NCBI GenBank assembly: GCA_029953675.1
Contig: JAMWBK010000009.1
Location: forward strand, 1,178,001-1,242,000
Source of the DNA: Rhodosorus marinus
Lineage: Eukaryota; Rhodophyta; Stylonematophyceae; Stylonematales; Stylonemataceae
Reading direction: 5' to 3'
Length of the DNA stretch: 64,000 nt
This document shows, one piece after another, positions 11,465-24,085 of the stretch. Position numbers and translations under genes: made by a program. The first letter of the stretch is position 1. Each line of letters begins with the position of its first letter. A model generated the notes under the pieces. The model was not told the origin of the DNA, did not search any database, and saw nothing but the letters and a program-made list of their open reading frames with translations.

Positions 11465-13499
11465 TCACGTGATCACAGTTGGACCATCCCTTCCGGAAAA
11501 TTCTCCTACCTTCGTAAGCAGAAGCGCTACGTCCACCAGAGGTTGCATGGCCGATGTGGTTTCAACCGACTGTCGATCTTGGTCAGTTTCATAGTACTCC
11601 AGGTATATTCGAATTGTTGCCCCAGCAGATCCGGTTCCGGACAGTCGAACCACAAGCCGAGAACCGTTCTCAAAGAGGACTCGTATGCCTTGCTTTTCTG
11701 CCTTGCTCTTATCAACTGGGTCTACATAACTAAACTCGTCCAGGCTCTTGATAACAAAGCTGGTTGGCAAACACGTTAAACGAACGAAAAACCTCAGTGA
11801 AGAGTTGTCATACAACCAACCTGAGTCAAACGGTCACCTTACCCGCCTGGTAACTCTGTCGGGGGATTCTCTTCGAGCGATGTCAGGTAGTCCATCATTG
11901 ACTCTGCTCCTTCCGACTCAACGTTCTCGTAGTCATAGCGCAAGTACAAGTTTCGACCTGTTTGGGGTTACAACTCAGATAACTTCTGCGCGGCTTTCTT
12001 CCAAATTCGGAGCTTGGACGCTTACCGTATTTTGCCCAATGTTCTCTCACTATCTGTTCCACCCCAACTAGCTCACCTGTGGGTGTGCCTTCATTCCGAT
12101 AGGCAAGAATGGACAACCAAGCCAGAACCGCCCACAGGCCGTCCTTCTCCCGAATATGATTTGACCCGATTCCAAATGACTCCTCGCCGCATATGCTGAG
12201 CATTCCGGCATCCATCAAGTTGCCGAAATACTTCCATCCAGTCGGCGTTTCGTAGAGATTCAACCCTCGAGCGGCAGCAACGCGGTCAACTGCTCCGGAA
12301 GTTGGCATAGAGCGAGCGAGACCTCTAACACCATCCTTGAAGAATGGGATAGCACGTTCGGCATAGTCCGCTATAACTGCTAATGAGTCTGAAGGTGTAA
12401 CGAAAAAGCCTTTGCCTAGAATCATGTTCCTATCACCATCACCATCAGAAGCTGCTCCAAGGTCCGGGGCGGAAGGATTCTGGGACGGGTCCATAATCTC
12501 CAGTAGCTCTTTCGCATAGGTCAGATTGGGATCAGGGTGCCCACCCCCGAAGTCTTCCAGCGGAAGCGAATTGATTACAGTGGCCTGTGCAGCTCCCAAT
12601 TCCCCCACGAGAACGGCATCGGCACACAGACCGCCCGCGGCATTCATCCCATCATAACACAAACTGAAGTCCTCTCGAGCGATGAAGCTCTTCAGCTTGT
12701 TGAAATCAAAGCAGCCCCTTAGGACGTTGGCATGGTCGTCCGTTGAGCTGATTACTTCGACTACGAAGTTTCCCCCGTCAAACGACGTCTCGCCAAGTGA
12801 AGAAGTGTCCACATCTGATGGAAGATCGAGTGTTCGATACTGGTCGATATTTAATGTTCGTTCATAGACTCGATCAAGTAGGACCTCAGTAGCAGGAGAT
12901 CCGGACTTTGTGTTGTACTTAACCCCCCAGTCACCGTTTATTCCCCCCGGGTTGTGGCTTGCGGTCATAATGATGCCTCCAAACGCTTTTCGTTGAATAA
13001 TGCACGCGCTCACAGCGGGGGTACTCATGACACAGTCTTTTCCAACTATGACCCTTGCAACTGCGTTGGCTGCTGCCATTCTAATGACGGTCTGTGCCGC
13101 GATCTTGTTGTAGTAACGTCCATCGCCACCAAGAATGAGAGTTTTTCCTCGCAGCTCATCACCAAGGCAATCAAACAAGCTCTGGATCCAGTTACAGACA
13201 AATTTAGGTTCCTCAACCAGCACCGAAGTTTGTTTTCTCAGTCCAGATGTCCCAGTTTTTTGTCCAGCTATCGGAACCGTCGGCACAACCTGAACGTCCA
13301 GTCTGGAAACCACGCGGCTCCTGAGACACCTCCGCGATCGATCGGCCCTCAAACTGTGAGGTAAAATTGCGGGAATCGCTGAGACCCATCCTATGCTCAT
13401 GATTTTCTCCGTGAACATCCACAGCTTCTTCGTACTTCTTCCCCAATCGATCGACCCACCGCACCAGGCAACCGACCGAAGAGCGTCATCCCCACCCAC
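11465..13499 (-). CDS. PGM: Phosphoglucomutase (alpha-D-phosphohexomutase family)
   Basis: Three exons: 13499 (or 13400)..12026, 11957..11843, 11759..11465, joined by introns of 68 and 83 nt. The ATG at 13400 (MSIGWVSAIPAIL) gives 594 residues and a Ser/Arg-rich leader; the frame opens at 13499 (627 residues). Motifs are GQKTGTSGLRK near the N-terminus, the phosphoserine loop TASHNPGG, the Mg site DGDGDRN, the sugar-binding loop GEESFG, the phosphate-binding RLSGTGSAGATIR, and the family C-terminus DGPTVIT. It interconverts glucose-1-phosphate and glucose-6-phosphate at the entry to floridean starch and galactolipid sugar synthesis. Whether the leader targets an organelle is undecided. Confidence 0.95.
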
Positions 13500-13822
13500 C
13501 TTACAGCAATCTCATCCGATCTGCCATCCAAACCAAGACCTTCCGTTATATTTTAAGCCAATAATATATCTCCAAACGCCACAATGGATATTTAAGGGTT
13601 ATAGTTCGATAATAGTGATCATATCCATTCTTGATTGATGCAATCTAAACTCATAATATTCTTTAAAATATGATTCTGCAAGCCGTTACGCGTTTTCATT
13701 AGATGCTTTCTGCAATTCGACGATTTGATTCGAAACTAGGATTCAACCGCAAACGTACTATTGGAGGATGAATATTTCTAAATTATTTTAAGATATATAA
13801 TTGGCTATTCGAAAACCACTAA

Positions 13823-15463
13823 TCAACCATTCGCATCGATTTTCTCTTCGTTGAGTACTGCTCGTGGGTCGTCCAGGTGCTTGGCTTCCTCCTTCATCGA
13901 GGATGATTTGATCTCAAGCCCCCGCTGTTCAAGGCAGCTAATGATATGAGCTGCAGCTTTCATAGCGGGACTGTACTCTGGAGGGTGAGACTGAAGGAGA
14001 TTGTCTATTACCTTTGAGAGCTGAGCGGTCTGGCCCAAGCGCATGCCTGTCTCGTCGAACAGTGATCTGCAGTCCCTCACAAGAGATCCGAGATTATGAA
14101 AAAGTGAATTCTAGGAGAACTGTCTTTCGTTCTGGGAGTCGTATTGTTCTTGGCGTGGAAACATACCTGAGAGCGTTCGAGAGCTTATTAGGCTCACACG
14201 CGGTGCCCAGAAATTCGGGTATGATTTCCTTGTTTGCCAGTATGTTCGGTATTGACGCGTACCTTACTTTGGCAAGATATCTGCCCATGAGCGCGCGCAA
14301 CCCACCAGTCGAGTAAACTGACAACAAGGGTGTTCCCAAAGCCGCTGTTTCAAGAACCACAGTGCCAGAAACCGCCATCGCAGCATCGCAGGCCTAGAAT
14401 GGGTGGAGGATTTGCCGTGAGTTACAGCTGATGCGGGTCAAGCGGAGAGAGTATAGTAAACAGACCGTCACGGCCTCGACCATATTCGCACCCCCGCCTG
14501 GAACTAAAGTCACATCGACGCTTTTGTCCTTCGCGCAATAATCCTCAATCAACGACCGTACTGGTGATGCATACGGAAGAAGAGCACGCGACACTGATGT
14601 CTGTGATATCCACCATACTTCAGCTTTACGGTAGGAGGCAAAGCGTCTTTTTAGCTAGCTTCTCACCTGTCGCAGCACTTCGAAGAACAGGCCAAGATGA
14701 CTGGAAACTTCCTGAGTCCTGGAACCCGGTAAGAGCGCAACGAGCTTTTCCGTTTGCCCTACTCCATACATAGTCCTTATCCGCTTACGGATTTGTTCTC
14801 CAGCGACGGAATCCTTTCGAACATTAAGAAGTGCCCTATTATCGAGCAGCGGTGAGCCAACGTAGATTGTGTTCTCAGCTCCGAGCTCTTTCCAGTGTGG
14901 CTCCTCGAACGGGTACAGCAAAAACATGCCGTCGAAGAGGCTTGCGAAGCGACGAGAGCGATATCTTGGTCGCTTCCAAGCCCAAATTGACGGCGCAACG
15001 TATTGGAACATTGGAGGACTCGGCTCGTGCAAGTTCCTGTACTCATGTTTCAGCGATCTCGCAACCCTGCCGCTGAATCCGTTCGAATCTATGAACACGA
15101 TACAGTCCGGTTTTCCTTCTAGGGCTACGTTCACTACGCGTCTCTTGAGCTTCAGAAAGTGCGGAATCCTTGAGAATACTTCCTTGAATCCCATAAAAGA
15201 TAGCTCCTCTACCCAGAGCACAAATATGCGCAATTAGTTAGGCTCAGTCATTTCAGTCATACTTCTACTTGCGCGCACTATGCACAGAGCCGCTTACCCA
15301 TAGGGAAGATCTCTTTGTCCATCCCGTTTGAACGCATGAGGTCTCCACCGACTCCCCAAAACCTGACTTCACATCTGAGCTGCTTTCTCAGCGCAGATAT
15401 CAGGTGCGCTCCGATGGCATCTCCCGACGCCTCGCCCGCAACCAGCAGTACTTTGAGAGGCAT
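13823..15463 (-). CDS. lpxB: Lipid-A-disaccharide synthase (LpxB)
   Basis: Five exons: 15463..15298, 15208..14667, 14600..14472, 14393..14167, 14066..13823 (introns 66-100 nt), 435 residues. Visible GT-B/LpxB signatures: GEASGD near residue 10, the MEELSFMGFKEV block restored across intron 1, FIDSNGF (position of the catalytic Asp), VAPSIWAWK, LLPGSRTQEV and AVSGTVVLE. The enzyme joins UDP-diacylglucosamine and lipid X to form the lipid A disaccharide. Arabidopsis has a mitochondrial LpxB, so a eukaryotic copy is not contamination, and the spliceosomal introns confirm a nuclear gene. No targeting peptide precedes the conserved start. The ATG lies one base after the stop of MTFP1. Confidence 0.93.
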
Positions 15464-15464
15464 C

Positions 15465-16081
15465 TCAGCTGGAGGGATCCGGTTTGGCCTCTGCCTTAGC
15501 TAACAACTCGGTGGTTATCCCACGGAATGTTCGGTCCATCACGAAGTCAACACCGTGGTCGATGGGTCCAATAATTACCGGAATAGATGCAAGCCCAACT
15601 ATAGTTGGCAACACAGCACTAGCCGACTTCCCTACACGACCTATCGAATGCGATTCTCCCCGCTTAGTACGAAGGCGAGCATCCGATCATCTGGTAGTTC
15701 ACGTAGTGCAGGAGCACGGACACACTTACCCAGTTTACAAGCACTCGAAGTCAGAGCAACAATTCGGTTGATAGTGATTCCTGGAACGATTACGCTCGCC
15801 AAACTCTGCCAAATAAGGGAGTCCCCAGCCTGTAATGCAACGCGGATCCTCGAGCCCTCCCCGGAATCTCTCTCCAATTCCTTCTGACACTGATAACACG
15901 CGTCGGCGACAACGTATCCGGATGAAGTGAGGTAGGAAGCCAAGTAAGATCGCCTGGAGACAAACCTCTTGAAGCTCTCCCCGATCTCATTTGCGTATCC
16001 CAAGTACCGAATCCATGTGTCCCGCGTCAAATTCTTTTCCTCAATTCGCAATACGTTCCCCACTCCGATCTCTGACTCCAT
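15465..16081 (-). CDS. MTFP1: Mitochondrial fission process protein 1 (MTFP1/MTP18)
   Basis: Two exons, 16081..15730 and 15640..15465, joined by an 89-nt intron, give 175 residues (human about 166). The ATG at 16081 was chosen because the human protein also has only a short stretch before RDTWIRYLGYANEIGESF; the frame remains open to 16234. Conserved blocks: RDTWIRYLGYANE, SYLTSSGYVVADA, WQSLASVIVPGITINR, and in exon 2 ASIPVIIGPIDHGVDFVMD. MTFP1 is a multi-pass inner mitochondrial membrane protein that promotes fission. Its TGA stop is followed by one base and then the LpxB ATG, an unusually tight arrangement for two spliced nuclear genes. Confidence 0.9.
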
Positions 16082-19000
16082 AACCTCCTCGATGCAACTT
16101 TCGTCTGCAGGGCTCTTAAACTTAACTCTTCCGGTAAGCTTTGATAGAAAACAAAGTTCGCTCACTTCAATACATTCTGGAAGGAGCAGATTGCACTCCA
16201 GTAGCTCTCCTGGTTGGGTATGTTTGTTGATCACAGAACCCTCCTCTCTGGAAACCCTGGCGATCGAATACGACTTGCGCCATTTCCACGGCGTTCACAA
16301 ATCGCCGCCTGCGGCCATTGATCGATGCAAAAACTCCAGGACACGTGGTACTATTTTTGTGGATGATTTATCGACACGTGGTGTTATATTTATGGACAAG
16401 AGCAAAGGACAGCTGGTACCACACTCGATTGGTCGTGCCTGGTGTCGAGCGGTTCTTCTGCTAGGAGACGCAGTGGAACAGAGACTCAAGACCGAGTTCT
16501 GACCTCTAAATTGACGTTTAGCGCATCCCACCCCAATTCTGCGAAAGCGAGAGAATCTCATCGATGTCCTGGGCAGTGGGTCATTGGTGCTTAACCGCTT
16601 CATTCTCTTCTGCACTGCGCTGCACACTGCCTCGGTTCTCGAGGCGCCCCTCCTAGTTTCTATTAGTTCGGGGACCTTAGCCTCCGACTAAACCGATCTT
16701 ATCTGTCTGTCTATCTCATTACTCATCTGTGCGTCTATCTCTAACGGAATGACTTCAGAGCGGGTTTCATCCAAAGCGGCTGGATGCCTGGTTTGGCACA
16801 TGCCGCTATGAGACTGATACTAGTTCTCGGTGTATGTGTCAACGCCTTCTTGTATGGTCAAGCGTTTCCACTTTGCCGGCTAACACAACTCCTGCTGGCT
16901 TGGCGGAGCGTAGGTAAACCGTATCGGGTCATCCATTACTAAGTGCAGCAAGAAATCATCTAAAGGCAACACAACAGAATAGTTTCGATCAGCGTGCCGC
17001 ATCTGCATTGGATCCGTACTCTAACTGATCACGGAGGGTGACCATGTTTCGTATGACACGTGCATTGCTGCTTTACAATGTGTTAGAACTCTTTGGGGAG
17101 GTTCTCACACAATGTTCGTTGCGGATCAGGCGCACTGGGGCAAGACTTCGCGCAACAAGAGCTCCATGCACAATTTTGTCGGGAAGTCCACAGCCACGAG
17201 ACAAACTGTTGCGGACAAAGGCCGCCCGAAAGCAGCGACACCACTTCGAACGAAAGAGGACAAAATTCGAAAAGCACTGCAATAACCAGTTCACATCTCG
17301 CTTCGAAGACCGTATCAAGTCCATAATCAAAGTCAAGGCACGATTCACTACCCATACCAATGGCAGGTATTGAAACATCAACACTAAATTGCGCTTGCAG
17401 TCTAAAAACAACCGTTACTTCGAATGCGGAGGCCAAGCGTGCGCATTCAAAAAGCGCTGTTGCTTGGCTACCTTGCTCCCAAGACAGTCACAGAACTTTA
17501 TCATGATATGCCTGCTCTTCGCCAATGCCAAGGGCCTGTACTGTATACATCCGAACCGGGCCAGGACAGTCCTGAACCTGTCCTACTCAAACTGAAACTA
17601 GAATTGCCAAAATTGTATAGAGATCTAAGTACTGCTCCACCTTTTTCGTCCCTGCGCTTTCTCAGGACTTCCTGCGTGGAAAACGAAAATTAGGATACCT
17701 AGAACTTTCTCAAGATATATTTAGAATATTTCGTCTAAAACTAATATATAGTTTTCTTTTGAGCGTGCCATCTTTAAAATACGTAGAATTTCTAGATATA
17801 CTCAAACGGGTCTAAAACGAGTAGCAGACAGTTTCGGCGCGGAGGTAACAAAATAGAACAACTCCGTAACCCACAGCGTAAATACCTACCGGCAGCTCAG
17901 AAATCGAACAAGAGCTGAAATTATTTCCCAAAAGCATATAATTATGAATATTTATGCCAGATTTTATGCTAGTTACGGACAGTCAGAAACAAATTAATCA
18001 GTGTCGGACAGTGACTTTGTATTTGAATAATGGGAAAAAAACGAATGGACAGGAAAACGCGAAGTTGACGGAGAACCGCCCGGGGGCTTCATTTTTTGTT
18101 TCTATTTAGAAGATCGTTCGCCAGGTTCCTCTTAAGAAATTAAAGCTAAACATTATTACATTCGACTCATCAGGGAGCAGCTTGAAACTGTTAGCCAATT
18201 AGATTGAACGTATATTTTGCGCTTTGGGGTCTCTGACGTGCACCTTTTTTCCAAAGAATAGAGATAGATTACCAGACCAGCCTCCTCAATCTACGCACGT
18301 ATCTGTAAAAGAAGGACCCTGCTACCGATTTTAGGCTTTGCTTCATCCAGATCAAATTGAATACATTTATTATGATATATTTTTCCCCATTGCGAGAGCT
18401 AGGATCTAGGAATATCTAATTTTTCTTGAAAACGGAGAGAAACGTGCGTGTGTACCCTAGCTAGAAATGTTTGGGCAGGTATGGAAGCTCTAGACCTGGA
18501 ACATTGGAGTAAAAACATCGAAAATGAGCATTTTTAGGATTTAACAATCATATATTAATACCTCCATTAGTCTACTAATAGAAATCTGCTCTAAAACCTG
18601 TGTCGGATAGGGCTGATTAGGTGTGGTCTGAAAAACCGATGTGCACCAAATAAACCAGGAGCTTTGGAGTTAGTAGATGAACAGCGTAGAGACCCTTTTA
18701 GTTTTGGAATGAACGACCCCCCTCCCCCCCAAAAAACGCTGGAAGCTATATCCTCCATTCTACGCTCATGGAAAAATAAATATTTGGGATGGCTTTTGGG
18801 AGGTTTTTTCTTTCACATTTTGAATTACGGTCGACTAAAATAGCCTCCCTCTCCCCCTGTCGAGGTAGATAAGAAGCCACTCAGATCAACCGTAGATTCT
18901 CGACCAATAGTAAAACCTATTGATCACCGCCCTCAACAAACACGCTTGTCCCATTCGTTTTCTCCTTTTTTCTTGTTCACCTGGAGGGGAGAGCCTATTT

Positions 19001-20238
19001 TTCAGTCGACCGTAATTCAAACCTCGCCCAAAAAAAAACCAAAAAAACCCTCCATTCCACCCAAATTTCAGCAATGAAAAAACGGACAAAGGGTGTGTGA
19101 TCAAGCAAGCGCATCTATCACATTACTACTATGCGGTAGCAAAGAGCAAACAGGGGCTCCGTATTATCCGTTGTAACCTCATTAAAATGCTAAAATGCTG
19201 CGTCCAATCAAAAATAATTTGGAGGGGTTTTGTCCGCGATGAGAGAGATATATATTTTAATAAAATGAGTATTGATCGCTTTTTCTGGAACTAAACAATA
19301 TCCAATTATTTGTTAAATTTCGACAGAAGAGAAAACAAAAGCCCTCAATCATACCAAAAAACATCATTGATCTTCTAGTTTGGGGGGAAAAAAATGAAGA
19401 GGGTGGGGAGGGAATTGGACCCTTTCGAAATAAAAAACATTCAATTTATTATTATGGAATTTTTTAATACTTCTTGTCCGATGCCTAAGCTACGGTCAAT
19501 CCGTCCTTTTTTTGCTCGATATTTGGTTGTATAAATAATGGATGTTAGAATTGAATATAGCCTGGGATTCCGATAAAGGATAGGGAGGAGGGAAAGCGGA
19601 GGGGGGTAAGGATAGTCCATAAAAGCGTGCGGTGGGTTTTGAATAAATATTTGAAAGGGTTTTGTGATTTTTCGGTACTGTAGTGTTCTGCTAAGTAAAC
19701 CTAACATCGACGGGGGTGTCAGGATGGTGGGTAGGAAGGGTGAGAAGGGGGGGGAAGGGGGTGGTCGTGAGTACTGTTATCAGTCGATGGACTGGGGTCT
19801 TTATCTGGTGAAATTGTTTCCTTTTTGGAAATTTTGAGATTTGTTCTGAGTAGGGGAGGATGTGGGGGTGCGTACATTTCTGGGGTGGATAGACTTTTGG
19901 GGAGGGGGGGTTTGGGGCTGGGTTCTGGATTGGATTAGAGTGAACTCGAAAATTGAACAATAAATCAATGGAACACTTTCTCTGAGACTGGTCACCTTTT
20001 GTTGAAAGGTGCCAAGGATAGGGATAATCTATGCTTTTTAAGGGAGCGTTTCGGTGAAATGCGAAGTGCATATATGAGCTGGGTGGATTCTGTAACGGTC
20101 GGGGAAGTTCAACGAACTGTGTGCAAGGCGTGCTGGGTGTAGATGGTGTGAGTGTAGCTAAGCTGTGAGGTACCTGTGCTAGGTTTGGGAACGTATAGTC
20201 GTGATTGTAGTAGAGTACTGCTGTAGAGTTCGGAAAGC
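16082..20238. other. Gene-poor stretch of about 4 kb
   Basis: No gene could be supported. Overlapping ORFs of 60-117 codons lie on both strands at 17.0-17.7 kb with no recognisable family. From 17.7 kb the DNA is AT-rich. Between about 19.38 and 20.0 kb the plus strand is rich in G runs and poor in C, just upstream of the gene starting at 20239. No RNA gene recognised. Confidence 0.4.
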
Positions 20239-21490
20239 ATGACAGCCTACGTTAGGCCTGATGATTCGTGGCGGAGGAGTAGCCCACTTGCTGGTTTCGA
20301 CGTCGAGGGATTCAGTTCCCCGACCGGTTCGCCGCGGAGCTCCCCATCTGTTTCACAGAAGAAGGTTGAGGCAATTCATTTTCCAATCTCCCCGACCAGT
20401 GCAGTGACCAATACTGACTCGGACGCCAGCAGCGAAGAGGACCTCCAGTTTGGTAGCTTTGACATCGCAAAGAAAGTCACCGCTAATGGCCGGAGCCGCA
20501 GAAACCCCAACGTGTTCGAAATTGAAGGTAGACGCCAAGAAGTACCCGACAGGCCCTGCCGAGATTCACATCCCAGCAAACTGTCTCCTGGCGTTTTGAG
20601 GGTGAGCAAGCACGTTGGAGTTGGCCTTTTGGCTCAGGCACAGTGTCTCACGACCCGGTTTCCGTCTCTTTCGGCGAATCCAGAGGAAATACTCTCTGCC
20701 CGTGTCGGAGAGCCAAATGCGAAACGTGAGAGCTGATGAGGACGACCTGAGAACCCCACGAAAGCGTCTATCTGGTATCTTCATCGGACTTCCTGACCAG
20801 GAGCGCGAGTCATCCCCGTGGTTTAACGACTTGCCAGATAGGTCAAGCCAGAGGATGTCAGATTTTCTCCCCAGAGACTCGTCGAGCATATCTGATTCTG
20901 GAAGCGTACGCTAGGGTTTTGAGCAGCGAATGAAGATCAGCAGCAGTACCCCGGCAGTAGTCAAACCTAACAACTATGAATCGTTCCCCCTCGACATTCC
21001 TTTTCCGTGCTTAGGATACCAGCGCGAACAACGAGAAGGCGATGAAGATGTCTTCCCCGTGGTTCGCCGCAAGCGAAGTGAGACTTAACTCTGGAGGTCT
21101 TATGGGGAACGTTTATCGCTGTACGTGCTGATTGTTCTCTACTATTGTTCTCGTCGTCTGAAAACTAGGGCGTTTCCAACACGGACTACGACGAGTTCAT
21201 CACTAGTGTGAGGACTAGCCAAAGGTACTCGGCTAGGACTAAATACGCACACCCACGGACGCTTCACAAGCAGGAAAGCTGGGTCACCACTGTGGTTCGC
21301 AAGGCCACCTCGAGCAGCGCCAACACTGATTCAATGGAGAATTCTTCCGAAGGCGCCACGAAAGGTTTGTGGATTTGTTCGGGACTCAGGCCTCCCAATA
21401 CTAGTTCCTTACTAAGCCATTGTCTCTGTGATCCCAGGAAAGCGGGGATTTTTCCGCCGGGTATTCAAGAAACGGAGCGGCATTGAATGA
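20239..21490 (+). CDS. Unrecognised Ser/Arg-rich protein
   Basis: Five exons: 20239..20601, 20684..20905, 21015..21077, 21169..21364, 21438..21490. All join in frame with GT-AG introns of 73-109 nt, giving 298 residues. The consistent phases across four introns are the main evidence that it is real. The product is mostly low-complexity and probably disordered: Ser/Pro clusters near the N-terminus (FSSPTGSPRSSPSVS), acidic DSDASSEEDLQFGSFD, then RTPRKRLSGIFIGLPDQ, DRSSQRMSDFLPRDSSS, and a basic amphipathic C-terminus GKRGFFRRVFKKRSGIE. Many possible phosphosites (RRxS-like) suggest a regulated cytosolic or membrane-peripheral protein, but no function can be named. Confidence 0.6.
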
Positions 21491-22117
21491 ATGACGCGAG
21501 CCATTCGCGGACGCCCTGGAGTCCGTGACCCCTTATTTCTAATTATCGAGCGAAATCTCCTTCGGTACCATAGACAAATTATGGTGGCCTCTACCCAAAA
21601 TGTTACTATATTGAACTAGAAAAGAGTGCGAGCAACCTTTCTGGTTATTTTAGACTCTTTTGTCTCCTATATGCTTTGATTTGGTTTTGGATTGCTCCAA
21701 GTTTGGGATTTGCGAGCAACCAGACATATATATATATATTGCCGACCATTCTATCGGGATGCTCAAGGGAAGATAGAATAAAGCAAGCGTTGACTTTTTC
21801 TTGAAGAGCCGCGGTAGCAAAACCGCTGTCCGAGCTTTTGAAGTTGACGCCGCAGTTGTAGAACCCTACGCCGCTCTATGCGGCTCCGGTGATCCGACTT
21901 TGGAGAGACGCATGTGAACTTCGAAATCGACGATGAGAATCATCACCGTATTTGTATTCAGGTTTGGCTGTGTTCTCCGGCTTGGGATTCTGCATTGCCC
22001 GAAACGAATGATTCTGGGGTCCAACGGGAGAAGTTAATTGTATGCTATCTCTTGTGTTTGCGATGGCTCGGATAAGGTTAGAGACATTTTTGTTTTCTTC
22101 ACGAAAGAAAGATCGAC
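21491..22117. other. Intergenic, between convergent genes
   Basis: 3' flanks of the Ser/Arg-rich gene and the SLC17 transporter. Contains a short TA microsatellite at about 21727-21740. Nothing else recognised. Confidence 0.4.
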
Positions 22118-24085
22118 TTAGAACAGCCGTTCAGTTGTCGCAAAATTGTTAAAGATAAGAGTGCCCAGAATATAGAATGCGATCGTAATGTAGAAGACCA
22201 GGTTCCAGGCATTGGGATAAGTATCTAGGATCAAGCCCGTTAAAAAGACCCCAACAATACCAGGAATAGCTGCAGCAGTATTCGTGATGCCCAGAAGTAC
22301 ACCCGAGATGCTCGGTCCAATGTCCTGCGTTGAGGAGCAAAGAGTCATACTTGTGAGGAGCTTGTCTACTGAAACCCTGGACCTGAGGATGCACGCGTAC
22401 CTGATGGTTTGAATAGACTCCGGCTTGGCAGAAGCTGCCCAGCCCTGTTGCCATGGCCAGGAGTACGACACACAGGGCTGGGTTGCTAGTCACAGTTTGT
22501 AGACCAAGGCACACAGCCGGGCCCAAGAAGCCTATTGTCTGCATTCCCTTTCGTACGGTATTTGTGGAGACTCCCCGGGAAACGGCAAAGTCGGCGAGGA
22601 AGCCACTCAAGTTGGCGTTGATGAACATGCTCGCCCACGGGATGATCGCCAGGAATGCTGAGCTGGTCATGTCAAAGCCGAGCTTGGAATTGAAATACGT
22701 AGGCGTCCAGGTTAGTAGCACAAAGTAACCCCACGTCAAACAGAAATGCGATATCATTAAAGCCCAAAACGGCCTGGAAGTAAATAGCTTTTTCCATGGA
22801 ATGCCTTCTCCCAAGGCTGTTCCCGATTCCTACCAAGCAAAACGCATTCAACCGAATTCAGTAGGTTAGCCTCATCGCAAGAATGGGACAACAGAAAAGT
22901 CTAGTGCACCGTTTCCAGAAGTCGTACCTCCACCCCAGCAGAAATATACCGGAGCTCCTGCTTGGATATGAACTTGCTGGTTTTCGGAGTTGCCCCGACC
23001 AGCGCTATCCAAAGCACTGACCAGACTAACCCAAGAGACCCGAAGATGTAGAATACGTAGTACCATCCGATCGACATGGTCAGGTTTGGGGAGGCCGCCA
23101 AGCCGAAAATTGACCCCAGATAAATACCAGAATAGATGAAGCCCAGGGATCGCGACCTTTCGGTTACTCTGATCCATTTTGATACCATTTGCGACATGGC
23201 GGGAAGGATTACACCTTCCCCAACACCGAGAAGACCTCTGGAGATGAGCGTGAGCGCGAGAGATCGATCCACGAGGTACGGAAAGAGCATGGTCATTGTA
23301 CTCCAAGTGAGCACTCCAAAGGCGAATACAACCTTTCCTCCGTATCTGTCTGCGAAGTAACCTCCGGGGATCTATAGGAATCGAGTGAGCCGGCTTAGAA
23401 ACTGGCTGTCGACGGAAAAGTGGGCTCGTTCGCACCGTCCAGCGGAAGTCAAGATCCTCACCTGTGTTAGCAGATACCCCCAGAAAAAGGCAGACTGAAC
23501 AAGACCGACAGTCACTGGGCTCCAATCATAGTATCTTGACAGAGGCATCATTACGACAGATATGTTGACGCGATCCACGTTCGTTATAACAAATGCGATG
23601 AAGCACATCACTACGACTTTGACTCGTTCACGCCACAGCGCAGGATGCGTCAAAATCCTGAGAAACTGAACCACCTGCTTCCTGGAGCCCACGCGCTCTG
23701 TGGGTTGCAAACCCTCACTGGATACGGAGACGATTGGTTTGGGTTTCGAGGGACCCTCATCTTCCTCTCGAACAATGGGAACGTTCTCTGACGACAATCG
23801 AACCACAGTCCTTCTACGAGTCCATCGCTTACAGCTGCTGGAGCTAGTCCTCGCAGGACCATCTAGCCGTTGACTTGAAGTTCCATATACAAACCCGCAG
23901 GTAGCGCTGCGCACCAGCTCCTTCTGCCTCATAGAGCACAAATCTGTTTCTCTGAACGAAGCTGCTGACAGCATAGGATTTTTCTGTCCTAGACGATCCC
24001 TCTCATGGGTCAAAATCTCACCATTAGATAAGACAAATCTGTGAACATCTCCTAGACAGACCCGCAGAATACAAAGGGACTCCAA
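22118..24085 (-). CDS. SLC17-type anion/phosphate transporter (MFS; PHT4/ANTR-like)
   Basis: Four exons: 24085..23462, 23371..22928, 22829..22401, 22324..22118, all phase 0 with introns of 76-98 nt, giving 567 residues. The first 150 residues form a Ser/Arg-rich leader, possibly plastid-targeting. The family hallmark NVDRVNISVVMMPLS opens the transporter domain, followed by VGLVQSAFFWGYLLTQ, GGYFADRYGGK, SRGLLGVGEGVILPAM, RSRSLGFIYSGIYLG and, in the second half, WGYFVLLTWTPTYF and GVLLGITNTAAAIPGIVG. About 12 membrane segments. Plant relatives in the plastid envelope or thylakoid move phosphate or ascorbate with Na+ or H+; the substrate here is not decided by sequence. Confidence 0.9.

Noticed and set aside
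13823-15463. LpxB as bacterial contamination
   Set aside because: Four GT-AG introns restore the frame, and the flanking genes are eukaryotic.
17038-17693. Overlapping ORFs of 60-117 codons on both strands
   Set aside because: No family resemblance, mutually exclusive frames, and no splice arrangement with introns of normal size that joins them.
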